From Mastigamoeba balamuthi (taxonomy: Eukaryota; Evosea; Mastigamoebida; Mastigamoebidae), in assembly GCA_902651635.1 (NCBI GenBank), contig CACRSC010000094.1:29382-93381 (forward strand): a DNA stretch of 64,000 nt, in the 5' to 3' direction. Below the pieces are notes generated by a model that was given only the letters and a program-made list of their open reading frames with translations, ran no database searches and was not told the origin of the DNA. Position 1 is the first letter of the stretch; every line of letters starts with the position of its first letter. Below, in pieces: positions 53,367 through 63,804 of this stretch. The position numbers and the translations under genes are program-made.

Positions 53367-53609
53367 CTATTGCTGCTGCTGGGTGGGGGCGGGCTTGGAG
53401 GCGAGGTGTGCTGGGATGGCAGGCAGGATGTAGTTCTCGTGATACGACGTGTGCACCGGGACGAAATACCCCGTGCGGGTCTGGGCGTGCGCCTGCGCCG
53501 CCGACCTCCGCTGGTTCTGCTGCACCGTCCGACCGTCCACGCCCTGGAAGGCCGTGGGAGGGCGTCTTGGGGCGCTACATACGTGTGGCATCGTTCGAGG
53601 CGAGTCCAT
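53367..53609 (-). CDS. Small two-exon protein of unknown function (67 residues)
   Basis: ATG at 53609 (an open frame continues upstream only without ATG). Exon 1 is 53609-53583 (MDSPRTMPH) and exon 2 is 53543-53367, starting GVDGRTVQQNQRRSAAQAHA. It continues TRTGYFVPVHTSYHENYILP and ends with poly-Gln. The 39-base intron has a GTATGT donor and TTCCAG acceptor; its length is a multiple of three, so retention would also stay open. The GYFVPVHTSYHENYILP block looks like a conserved motif but I do not recognise it. It is head-to-head with the methyltransferase 111 bases away, so they may share a promoter. Confidence 0.5.
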   Translation of the reverse strand: MDSPRTMPHVCSAPRRPPTAFQGVDGRTVQQNQRRSAAQAHAQTRTGYFVPVHTSYHENYILPAIPAHLASKPAPTQQQQ

Positions 53610-53720
53610 CAGCTCCACAGCAAATTACCTTCTGAATCTTCCCCCGTATCTTCTCGCTTGAGATACCCGAATCCTGGGGATATCCTCGTCTTTCTGTGCG
53701 CACGCGAACTCGCCGACTGC

Positions 53721-54954
53721 ATGGCGGACTGCGATTGGATCTCCGCTGTCGAGGCGGAGGACGAGACCACCGGGGCATCCTCCAAGGTGACCGATGAGGC
53801 CGCCGAGCGCTCGCGTGCGTTCTGGGACGGCGTCTTTGGCTCGCAGGAGGAGTCGGGCCGCGAGGACGACTGGCTGGCCCCCTACGACTGCTTCCGCGCC
53901 GACATGCGCCACTACATCCCCACCAGCTCCTCGCTCCTCATCATCGGCTGCGGAAACGCCAAGTACTGTATCGATTTCTGGCGCTGGGCGCACACATCAA
54001 TTGATTTGGGCTCCTAATATTAATATTCCGGGCCCCCTACTGAGTTTCTGGGTTTTTGCGGCATGAAAAAGGATGTCGGCGGACATGTACGACGACGGGT
54101 ACCGCAGCATCGTCAACACGGACATCTCGCCCGTGGTCATAGAGAACATGCGCGCGCGGCACGCGGAGCAGCGCCCCGAGATGCAGTGGGCCGTCGCCGA
54201 CGTCTTTGCGCTCTCCCGCGACCTCCCGGGCCGCCGCTTCGACGCCGTCGTCGACAAGGCCGCGCTCGACAGCGTCCTCTTCCGCCACCCCGCCAACCTG
54301 CGCTTCCGCCTTGCTGACGTGGCCTTTGCCGAGGTCGCCAACGTCCTGGCGCCCGGCGGCGTGTACTTCTGCGTGTCGCCCCGCCGCAGGCCCGCGCGCG
54401 ACTTCGGCGCCCTGCGCGAGTGGCGGCTCGAGAAGAGCGCGCTGCTGCAGGCGCCCGAGCGCGGGTTCCGCACCGTGTCGAGCCTCTCGACGCCCGGGAC
54501 CGAGCGCAAGGTCTACGTGCACGTGTTCCGCAAGCAGGCCAAGGAGCGCGCCGTCCGCCTGAGCGACCCCGAGCGCAGGGCCCTCGCCGAGGCGTCGGGG
54601 CTGCTGCTCGTGGGGCAGCCCGCGCAGGGCAGTGTGTCGTCGGTGGCCCTCGTCGAGGGCAACAGGGGAGTCGTGGCGTCGGGCGTCGTGGCGGGCAAAC
54701 CGCGGTGGTCCGGGTCGATGCTGTGCTTCTTTGACGTGGCCGACTCCGGCGACGCGGAGGGCAAGCGGGCATTCCAGGTGCTGCTGAGCCTCAGGGCGCT
54801 GCGCGAGGGCCCCGCGAGGAGCGCGTGGGGCTCTCTGAGGCCCATTCTGCAGGCGGGGTGTGCGCTGCACGTTGTCGGCGATGTCGAGAGGACAGAGAAG
54901 CTCGGCATTCTCTCCCTCGTCGCGCGAGACATCCAGTTCCTCTTCGCACAGTAG
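53721..54954 (+). CDS. EEF1A-lysine-methyltransferase-like SAM-dependent methyltransferase (METTL13/EEF1AKMT4 type)
   Basis: Two exons, 53721-53962 and 54072-54954, join in frame to 374 residues. WLAPYDCFRADMRHYI precedes motif I (LIIGCGNAK, about 73-81). Across the intron comes MSADMYDDGYRSIVNTDISP, VVIENMRARH and EMQWAVADVFAL. The series matches the METTL13 N-terminal / EEF1AKMT4 family (GCGNS..S..MYD.GY..I.N.DIS.VVI), whose members methylate eEF1A lysines. FDAVVDKAALDSVLF follows, as in the family's D-KG-LD motif. The C-terminal ~140 residues (from about 235) include a segment LVEGNRGVVASGVVAGKPRW that I do not recognise. They are not a second methyltransferase as in METTL13. The intron carries the TCAATTGATTTGGGCTCC word shared with a NUP88 intron. 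Confidence 0.85.
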
Positions 54955-55593
54955 CGCCAGCGGACACTGTCCCTCTGCACTGCAATACCACTACGGGACA
55001 GCAGCACTTGTGTGTGTGTGTGCCACATTTGCTAGGCGGGCAAAGAAGTGCTCCAAGCACAGACTCTTGAAGTACCGCACTGGGTGGGTGGGTGCTGTGT
55101 GTTGGGTTGCGTTTGCGGTGCATGTGTGTGCGCTGCGTGCATGACGACACCTGTGCCTTTTTCCTTTATCGCAGGGCGCCGATTGCCCATCATCGAGTTG
55201 AAGCCCTCGCCCCTCGAGTTCACCCTCGACCCCTCCTCCACCCTCACTCACCTCCCTTTGCAGGCCACACCAGGGCGCGCGTACGGTGGCGCCGACCGGC
55301 ACGGCGGCCACCGCGTCCCCTCGACCACTTGGGCGGACATGGGTGGCCTCCGCCCTGAAGATTGCGCCAAATCTGCTGGACGATTCAATTGTCCCGGCAT
55401 ATATTGTCTTCCGTCCAACGGTGTATCTGCGTGGGCTCTCAACGGGGAGGCAGGGACGCAGAGCAGCGCGAGCTGCGATGTCACAGGGAAAAGAGGGCAC
55501 AGGCCATGCATTGGGCGAGAGAGCGCGAGGCCGGTGCGTACATGTACGTCGTGTGGAGAGGGAGGATGGGGAGAGAGGCACTCCACTATAGGG
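54955..55593. other. Spacer between convergent genes
   Basis: 3' flanks of the methyltransferase and the Sel1 gene. It holds short GTGTGTG and TGGGTGGG runs but no supported gene. Confidence 0.5.
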
Positions 55594-57325
55594 TCACAGG
55601 GACTGCACGCGCAGCGACTCGATGAGCCGCATGACGGGCACCGTTCGGTTCTGCATGCGCGACCAGAGCCTGAGGGCCTCGCGCACGTCCTGGGTGACGC
55701 CGCCGCCGCCCCTGGCGTAGATCTCGCCGAGCTTGTAGCACGCGAGGTCGTTGCCCTGCCCTGCAGCCTGCCGCAGCAGGCCGACGGCCTCGCCCGCGTC
55801 GCTCGTCTCGCGGTGCAGCAGCATCGAGGCCAGGATCACCTTCGAGCTCGAGTACCCGCACTGCGCCGCCGTCCTGTACAGCGCCATCGCTCTGGCGTGG
55901 CGGTCCGCCTCGCTGGCGTCGGGCGACGTGTCGCCGCGGTGTGTCATCACCGCCAGGTTGTGCATCGCCCGCAGGTCGCCGTGCGACACGGCGGCCTCGT
56001 ACATGCGCACCGCCTCGCGCTTGTCCGCCGGCGTCCCCACGCCGTTGCTCAGGAGCCACGCCAGGCAGCTCAGCCCCTGGGTCAGATTTCCCGCGTTACA
56101 CGTCAGGATATTCCCTTTTCCATTGATACGTCAGGATATTTTCCCTACGGCGTACCTGCGAGTGTCCGCGGTCGGCGGCCTCGCGGTAGAGCCGCAGGGC
56201 CTCGCCCGGGTCCGGCGCGCAGCCCTGGCCCTTCTCGCGGCAGACGCCGAGGTTGACGGTGGCCTGCGCGTGGCCGGCGTCCGAGGCGCGCTGGTAGAGC
56301 TCGAGGGCGACGCTGTGGTCCGTGTCGCCGTCCCTGCGGTTGTTGAGGTAGTAGCCCAGGCTGCACATCGCTGGCGGGCACCCGCGCACCGCGCTCAGCC
56401 GCCACAGCCGCACAGCCGACTCGGTGTCGTCCAGCAGCCGGCTGTACCACGTCGCCGCCAGTGTCTGCGGGAGAGTTGTCGGCGTGGGGGCCCACCTCTC
56501 AGTGCCAGTACCATTGATCTTAACGGATTCCAGTTGTGATTTCTGGATCTTTTCCGCGATACTATTTTATTCGTCATTAAAAACAGAATCACATAATCTT
56601 GTGGTCAGGTTCCAATTCGCATGCCCCCGAACAGGAGGCGCTGGGGGAAGGGGGGGGGAGGGGGACGCAAGTGTGCAAGAGCACTGTATCAATGTCTGGC
56701 ACATCACTGCGGCCACAGCTTGCAGCACCAGGCGCGCAGATTCTCGCGTGTCACGTCACGGCGCATCAGGAAGAAATCCTGTGGCCCGATCGGGCAGCAG
56801 ATTCCGATTCGCATGCCCCGAAGAGGCAACACCCCCTCCCCCCCCATTCCAACGCGCGGCTGGGGGGGAGCAGCGGACCTGGGCCATGGGGCTGTCGCCC
56901 GCCGTCTCCAGGACGAACCTCCGCGCGGCCTCCTTCTCGCCGTCGGGCGCGGCCTGCGCCCGCCGCAGCAGCGCGTCGATCGAGAGCTCCGCGCTGCGCG
57001 GGCTGCGCGCGAGGGCCTCGGGGGTGTCGGCGCGGGCGGTGCGCAGCAGCAGCAGCGCGGGGACGAACGCGGGCCGCAGGTCCAGCGCCCGCACCAGCAG
57101 CTCGCACGCGGCACCACACCGCCTGCGGTCCGCCTCGGCCAGGGCCTCGAGCGTCAGGCGCTCGGCCTCGGCCTCGGCCGCGGGGGGCAGCGGTGCACAC
57201 TGACACTGGGCACTGCCCTGCTGCTCCACGGGGACGGCCGTGCTGGCGTCGCGATCGCCTCCTGGTCCTCCGTTGGCCCCGCTGCTGCTGCTGCTGCTGC
57301 TGCTGCTGTCTGTGGCCTTGCTCAT
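55594..57325 (-). CDS. Sel1-like repeat protein
   Basis: Three exons, 57325-56879, 56464-56156 and 56076-55594, all joins phase 0, 412 residues. The N-terminus is Ser-rich and then helical, TPR-like (ACELLVRALDLRPAFVPALL). From about 150 come tandem Sel1-like repeats (TPR-related helical pairs): MCSLGYYLNNR...ALELYQRASDAGHAQATVNL, GVCREKGQGC...ALRLYREAADRGHSQ, AWLLSNGVGTPADKREAVRM, AMHNLAVMTHRGD...MALYRTAAQCGYSS and CYKLGEIYARGG. Such proteins act as scaffolds, for example in ER-associated degradation or signalling; the partner here is unknown. Intron 1 (414 bases) contains the word ATTCGCATGCCCC twice, and intron 2 contains a direct repeat of AATATCCTGACGT. Confidence 0.85.
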
Positions 57326-57741
57326 CTCCTTATAACAATTGTTTGTTGTTGCCAAAAAGATGTGGTGAATGAAAAACGGTTGATGGTCACAGAGGCCGAT
57401 TTGTATGTATCCCCACGCTCAATTCGAAAGATAAATATCATGTGCTGGGTTTCTGAGTTTCTCTGTAAGACACCCCAAGGAGTGTTCTCTCCAGTCACAT
57501 CTGCCTCCGTAATCAATTGCTCCAATGCGCACAGCACACTGCGCCGGGGCCATACTGAACAAGGCCATTTTTCATCGTTATCCTGTATCTGCGGCCTTTC
57601 GTCAGCCCAGGCAGTTGCGATTAAGTTGTGGTTTGGAGAATAAGCCCCATACAATTGTGATTTGGTACGAAGAGTCTCGCAGCCTCGCCTGCTCCGTTGG
57701 CACGCGCGCATTCAACTCGTTACTGGTGACCCAACGTGCTC
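57326..57741. other. Spacer between the Sel1 and DNAJC17 genes
   Basis: 416 bases, AT-richer than the flanking genes. No supported ORF. It contains a TAATCAATTG word like those in local introns. Confidence 0.4.
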
Positions 57742-59182
57742 TCAGATGTTATCTGCGCGCTGTTGTGCTGCTTGGGCGTCTGCAGTGCTCGGAGCATCGC
57801 TCGCGGCGGCTGCAGCGGCCTTCTTCTGCTTCTGGAGCTTGGCAGCCTGGCTCAGGCGCGCGAGGATCTGCGCCTCGAGGTCCTCGTGGTTCCTCGTGTC
57901 GGGGGCGCGGTGCAGCGACGCCTCTGCCTGCGCCTCCTCCTCCGACTGCTTCACAGCCCACTCGACCTCCAGCCCGCCCTCCGCGACCTGCTTCAGCGCC
58001 AGCTCCTGCGCGGCACGGCTCGTCAGAGAGGAGGGAACGAGGGGAGGGCAGAGGGCAGAAGAGGGGGGAGAGAGAGAGAGCGGACGGCGCTCTGGCGCGT
58101 GGCGAAGGACACGAGGGCGCTGTGGGACTTGGCCGAGACGACGACGCCCACGACTGCTCCCCACCGCTCGAAGAGCTTCTGCAGCGCGTCGCTGGTCCAC
58201 CGGGCGTCGTCCTGCGCGCTGTCGGGGTCCCACCGGGCCCTCACGACGCTGCGGCCCGCCAGGGCTGCCGCGCGGCGCTTCTCGGCCTCGTCGCGGAGCG
58301 CTCCCTCGCGGCGCAGGCGCTCGATCTCGGCCTCGAGGCGCTTTCGCGCGCTGTCCTCGTCGTCCTCGCCGCCCCGGGGCCTCTTGGCAGCCCTCTCACG
58401 CTCCGCGAGGCTCTCGGCCATCTGCAGAGGCGAGCTGTGAGCGCTGCTGCGGCTGCGGGCGGCGGCTGGCGGCGGTTGGCGTGTGTGTGCTGGTGCTGTG
58501 GGTCATTGGGAGCGGTCCCTTGGTGAGCAGCTTGGCGGATATTTGTGCAGCGGTGCCAGGTGTGCTGGGAGTGCGCTGTCCCATGGCAGCCCCGCCCAGT
58601 TGCTCGCTGCGCAGGTGTGCGTGCTCGTGCGTTTTTTGGGGGGAATAAGGGGAATGTAGCCAGACAATCAATTGCCCCCGCACCGCCAGCTCTGGGGAGG
58701 GGCACCACGCTGCGCAACCCCGTGTGGCTCTTGAGGGGCGTAGTGGGTGGGGGGCTGCGGGCTTTCTTTTGAGCTGGGGGTTGTTCTAGGGTGTGTCCGC
58801 CGCATCCAAGCAATCGCGTGCCGAAATCAATTGGCCCAAATAAGCCCAATTGAATCAGATGAATCAACTGAACGCTCTCCCCCTGTGCCCTGCGTGCCTT
58901 CCTGCGGTCGGCGTTCATCTCGCTGTCCCTGCGCTTCTTGGCGAGGCGTGCGCGGACGAGGGCGTCGAAGGCGGCGCGGGCCTTGTCGTCGGTGAGGACG
59001 TCCTTGGCGCGGGTGATGCGCATGAAGAGCTCCGCTGCCCGCGCGTCGCCCGGGTGCTTGTCCGGGTGGCACTGCAGCGCCCGCGCTCGGTACGCGCGCA
59101 CCACGTCCTTGGCCGTCGCCTCGGGCCCCACCCCCAGCAGCTCGTAGAAGTCGTCCGCCGCGCTCAGCCCCTCGCCCGCCAT
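57742..59182 (-). CDS. DNAJC17: DNAJC17-type J-domain protein with RRM
   Basis: Three exons, 59182-58874, 58421-58086 and 58005-57742, all phase 0, 302 residues, close to human DNAJC17 (304). A J domain (about 11-75: DDFYELLGVGPEATAKDVVR, HPD at 39-41, ITRAKDVLTDDKARAAFDAL) is followed by a basic, Arg/Lys/Glu-rich coiled coil (ARLAKKRRDSEMNADRRKAR). Next is an RRM-like fold (about 160-215: RSVVRARWDP... LQKLFERWGAVVGVVVSAKS... ALVSFATRQSA) and a helical, Ala-rich C-terminus. The family acts in the nucleus in pre-mRNA splicing and transcription (known for DNAJC17/Cwf23). The exon 3 acceptor could instead be a few bases upstream. Intron 1 is long (452 bases) and carries CAATTGATT words. Confidence 0.9.
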
Positions 59183-59908
59183 GGATGCTCTGGCTCTGCG
59201 CCTGCTCTGCGCGTTCCTGGAGATATTGGGATCTAGCAAACAAATCTGTCGATACAAATATCTCGCGGATGTTATCTGTGGCGCCCGAGGATAACGTTTC
59301 GAAATTGTGAGGGAATCAGTTGATTGTATGCCCTTTGTCCTGCAGCACGTGCTGGAGCCAGCGGCCTGGGGCGAGGTGACGGAGACCTGCTGCCCATGAC
59401 CCACTGACCTTGAGCTTGAGGCGGAGGTGCTGATGCACGTGGAACTTGCCAACTGGGGAGCATCGGTGCCTGGCAGTGTCCGTGCACAGTGCACCATTCA
59501 GATGTGGGGCTCGGGCAAGACTGTCTTTGCCTGCACCTTCCTGGGCATTGTCCAGGACCCGGCCTCGGCCAGGCCTCGCTGCTGTTGCCCGATGCTGTGC
59601 AGCTACCGGTGGAATTGTGTGACCTAGTGGGGATGCTTGAGATGATGCACCACATTCAGTCCCATTCTCTGAGTGCTGGCTGCATGCTAGGGCTGCTGAT
59701 AGCCCTTGTGCACTGAACAACCCCGTGCGCAACCACGTTTATGCTCTGTGTGGCCACCACGCAAAGGTACCTGCTGCCCAGTGAAATCGCCAAATTTCAG
59801 TACAGGTCTCCCTCTGGGCCATTGCACCCATCAATGATTGCTGAGTAAAGACGCTGGGCAGAGCGAAAAGGTAAAGGAGAATTGCAGTGTTGAGACTGAC
59901 AGGCGTAT
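59183..59908. other. Spacer with no supported gene
   Basis: The open frames here lack codon bias and motifs. The first ~150 bases hold the DNAJC17 promoter, including AGATATTGGG and AATATCTCGC words. Confidence 0.45.
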
Positions 59909-61684
59909 TCACATGACAGAGCACGAGTAGCGCAGCCTGTGCTTGAGCGAGTAGGCCGACGACTTGTGCTTGGGTGTGTACTCGCTCGCTCGCCTGCTCG
60001 CCACGGGCGTCGCCGGCGTCTCGATGTCGGTCGCGTACCCGCCGCCGCACGCGCGCTCCTGGGCGCTGCAGCTGTCGTCGGGCCCCGCAGCCCGCGTGGC
60101 GGCCTTGCTGTAGACGACGGCGATCTGCTGCGCCAAGTGGTCGCCCCGCTTGACGTAGTAGTGCGCTGCCGCCTGGTCGAGCTCGGCGGAGCTGAAGCCG
60201 CAGCCCTCGGCGAACCACGCGGCGAGCCGCAGGGCCTCGCCCTCGTTGGGCTTGCCGAACGTCCGGATGCTCGTCAGTAGCCGCTGGGGCCGCACGTCCT
60301 CGGCGCGCAGGCGGAACATCTCGAACACCCGCCGGGCGCCGTCGCTGTTCCACGCCCTGCAGCACGCCAGCACCAGCCGCGCCGCCAAGTTCTACACGGG
60401 GGACAGCCAGTCAGATGGGTCGCACATGACCACAGGACCGCAGGAGTGTGTATGTGCCACCGGAGTCTCTGTCGATTGCTCAAACAGGCGAGCTCGACAG
60501 GAAGCAAGAGAAAAACAGAGTCGGAGAACGTGCGAAGTTGTAAAAAGCAAACGCTGAATGGGGAAAGCCACAAAGAGTTTCTCACTGTCGGCAGCGCTTC
60601 AAATCGCGTAAGCGGGGTCGGTCTGTGGCAGTGCCTTGCATTTGGCTTATGACGAACAGAATCCGCGCAGAACGCAATTGAGTGGGAGCTGAGGGGGGGG
60701 AACTCGGACCTTGTCGATGCGGGTGGGGAAGCGCTCTGCGAGGGCGATGAGGTGGGCGTCGGCGGTCCAGGCGAACTTGAAGATGGCGCCGTCGGAGATC
60801 TCCTTGTTCTCGATGAGGTAGTGCCGCAGGACCCAGCGCAGCTCGCAGACGCCCATCGCCACCTGCGGCTCGGGCCCGTTGATCGCCTCGAGGAACCGGC
60901 TCTTGGCGTCGGGCAGCCCGAACCTCTCGACGAACCAGTCAGCGACAGGTGTGCCGATGCCCCCGGCGTCCTTCTCAAGCGCGCCGAAGAACGCGTGTCG
61001 CAGGCACAGCGTTTTGTCGAGGCCGAACCGCTTCTCGTAGAACTTGACGGCCGCGAGGCTGCCGGACCTCTCGGCGCCCCTGACGGCCGCGCAGAGCCCG
61101 CGCTCGAGCTCCTCGGCGTCGGTGGGACCCCGCGAGCCCCACGTGGCGACGGCCCAGTCGAGCACTGCGGTCGACGGGTTCTCGAGAGCGGCCCGGAGGC
61201 AGTGCCACTCGAACCCCGAGCCCCGGAACCTCGGGGTCGCCTTGGCCACCAGCACGCTGTGCACGCACTGCGCCGCTGGCAGCGTCGCGCCGCGGAGGGC
61301 CGCGAGGATGGCGTCGGCGCTGCCGTGGGAGGAGCAGCGCTCCTTGGCCCACTCGCAGGCGAACCACTCGGCCATCTCGCGGGTACGCAGCTCAGAGGCC
61401 AGCTCGACGTCGGACACTGCACACGGGCCCAGGCGGCCGGTGGCGAACAGCCACCTCGCGAGCGGCACGCTAGCGGAGCGGCAGACCCACGCGGCGGGGC
61501 TCTCGGGGACGTCCGGGCGCTGCTGTGCTGTTTTCTCCGCGGCGGACAACACGAAAGACCACGCGGGCCCGCGGACCACCGGGTACGCCGAAGCGAACGC
61601 GAGAGCGTCGCCGGGGTCGCTGAGGCGCGGGAGTATCTCCTCGCGCGCCAGGTGGGCGAAGAGCGGGGCCCATGCGCCCTGCAT
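59909..61684 (-). CDS. Helical-repeat protein of unknown family, possible F-box/ankyrin-like
   Basis: Two exons, 61684-60710 and 60391-59909, phase 0, 485 residues. The start (EEILPRLSDPGDALAFASAY) resembles a short F-box. After that come repeated helix pairs of about 35-50 residues with recurring W-F/W-A pairs: AWVCRSASVPLARWLFATGR, MAEWFACEWAKERC, FEWHCLRAALENPSTAVLDW and VADWFVERFGLP. These are like degenerate ankyrin-type repeats seen in expanded protist families. In exon 2 ALRLAAWFAEGCGFSSAELD continues the pattern. There are no catalytic motifs or membrane segments. An adaptor role is a guess from architecture only. Confidence 0.62.
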
Positions 61685-61815
61685 CGTCCGCCGGGAGAGT
61701 AGATATGAATAACGGTTAGCTTTGTTTTTTATCAGTTTTACACTTTATTCACTCCCTGAGATTCACTAACCGCCAAACGTGCGCTCTCCCCCAAGTGCAG
61801 CTGCGGGCCTCTCGC
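61685..61815. other. Short spacer between the helical-repeat gene and the kinase gene
   Basis: 131 bases with the kinase 3' end (AATAAAGTG read on the minus strand near 61750) and presumably the promoter of the gene at 61684. Confidence 0.4.
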
Positions 61816-63804
61816 CTACAGCAAGTTGCAGTGCTTGGACTTTGGAGCGCCCCGCGGAGGCATTTCCTCGGGGGTTTTCGGGGACAGCGCAGCCCCGGCC
61901 GAGAGCACCGAAGAAATCGCGGAGCGGACCTGCGATATGCGGGGGCGCCTCTGCGGGTCCTCGCGCCACAGCGACTGCATGCACCGCCAGACGGTCTCCG
62001 GGCACCCCTGCGGGAGCTGCAGCCGGTGCCCCTTGGCCAGCAGCGGCAGCACGTCGGCGTTGGCGACGCCGTCGTAGGGGACGGCGCCCAGCGACCAGAT
62101 CTCCCACATGACGACGCCGAACGACCATGCGTCGCTGGCGAGCGTGCAGGCGCCCAGCGCGAGGGTCTCCATCGCGGCCCAGCGCACGGCGACCTTGCTG
62201 GACCTGCCCGCGGCGCCCCTGAGCCCCGCGGCGCCCGCGTCGCCGGCGTCGACGAGGTGCGCGAGCCCGAAGTCGGAGATCTTGACCGACAGCCCGCCGT
62301 CGTCGCGCAGCGTGTAGAGCAGGTTGCGGCACGCGAGGTCCCTGTGGATCACGCCCTGGGCCGCCAGGTACTCGAGCCCCGCCGCCGCGGCCTCGGCGTA
62401 CTCGGCCAGCCTCGGCGAGCCGCTGCCGACGGCGCCCGAGCGCAGGTAGTCGAGCAGCGACCCCTCGGCGAGCTCCATGACCAGCGACGGCAGCGCCGAG
62501 ACGCGCGCGACGCCGTGCAGGCGGATGACGTGCGGGTGCTCGAGCCGCGAGAGCACGGCGGCCTCGTGCACGAGGGCCTTGAGGTGCGCCGCGCTGCGGA
62601 CCTGCTTGACGGCGACCCTGCGCCCGCCCCACAACGCCGACCACACAGTGCCGAACTCGCCCTGCCCGATGCGCTCGCCGACGCGGACGTCGTCGACGAG
62701 CACCGCGCCGACCGCCGCGGCGTCGACGCTCGCGGAGACCTTGGCCGCCGAGGCCGCCGAGATGCCCAGCGCGGAGACGAGCTGGTCGGCCGTCATGGGC
62801 GCGAGCTGCGAGCTGCGCGTGATGTTGCGCGTGCGGAAGACGTCGGCGTAGCTGCTCATGTCGGCGCGGCCCAGCACGTCCTCGATGTCGACGACCGCGT
62901 TGCCCGCGGTCCTCGCAGTCGACGCGCCGCTGCTGGGCCCCGGCGGGGCCTCTGCGCCCGCGAGGTGCGCGAGCGACTGCGCGAGGGCGGCCGGCAGGCG
63001 CGAGGACCGCAGCGCGCCGGCCAGCGCGGCGCCGACGCTGAGGGCGACCGTCTCGAGCGAGCGGATGGCGTCGGGGGTGAACCTGTCGGGCTGCCTGTCG
63101 TTGCACTGCAGCAGCCCGACGACCTCGCCCGCGACGCGGATGGGCGCGAGGGCGACGCTGCGGTAGCCCTCGACGGCGCACATGTTCCGCGGAGGGCACC
63201 CGAAGCTCAGCTGCGCGTCGTCGAGCGCCCGCACGTCGTTGGACCAGAACGTGCCCCGCGGCGTGAACGTGCCCACCGACGGGTCGTAGAGCCCGCTGAC
63301 GACGTTGCCGCACATGCAGTCGACGTCGCCCGCCGCGGCGCCCACGGCCGACGCCGTCGTCGCCGTGACGTGCGGCCCGGCGTGCGCGTCGCCGCACCTG
63401 CCAGCGCACCCGCCCCTGTTGCAGCTGCGCCGCAGGATGCTGCTCTCCTTCCGCACGAACGACTCGTCGAACCCCGTCTGTTGCGTTTGTTTTTGACTTA
63501 GTTCTTTCACAGCAGTCGCTCTCCGGTTTTAATGGAGCCAAAGGATGACGTCACCAGCGGGAACGGGAACGCGTACGGTGACGAAGTAGGGGAAGTCGGA
63601 GCCGTTGCGGAGGCGGATGCCGACGGCGGAGCAGGACATGAGGGGCCCGAGGGCCGAGGCGAGGGCCGCGAGGGCACCGCGGAGGTCGTCGTGGCCCGAG
63701 AGGTGGGCGCAGACGGCGCGCACGGCCTGCTCGCGCTCGACGGCGGCCCGCAGGTGATCGAGGGCCTCGGACTCGGCCTCGCGGGCGATGGCGTCGATGT
63801 CCAT
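61816..63804 (-). CDS. GAF-SAM-tyrosine-type protein kinase
   Basis: Exons 63804-63577 and 63477-61816, phase 0, 629 residues. An in-frame ATG at 63930 exists, but the DNA between looks like leader sequence. Residues about 15-205 are a GAF domain of the kind found in bacterial sensor kinases: AVGIRLRNGSDFPYFVT, GFDESFVRKESSIL, CMCGNVVSGLYDP, GTFWSNDV, RNMCAVEGYRSVALAPIRVA, GEVVGLLQCNDRQPDRFTPD. A probable SAM domain (about 260-325) comes next. The kinase domain (about 343-610) has GQGEFGTVW, VAVKQV, HRDLACRN (the tyrosine-kinase form of the catalytic loop), DFGLA, and WAAMETL in place of the usual APE. The whole looks like a cytosolic ligand- or redox-sensing kinase. Substrate and ligand are unknown. 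There is no transmembrane segment. Confidence 0.92.

Noticed and set aside
55048-56256. 402-codon plus-strand frame over the Sel1 gene
   Set aside because: Shadow of the minus-strand Sel1 exons. The minus reading has clear periodic Sel1 motifs and in-phase introns.
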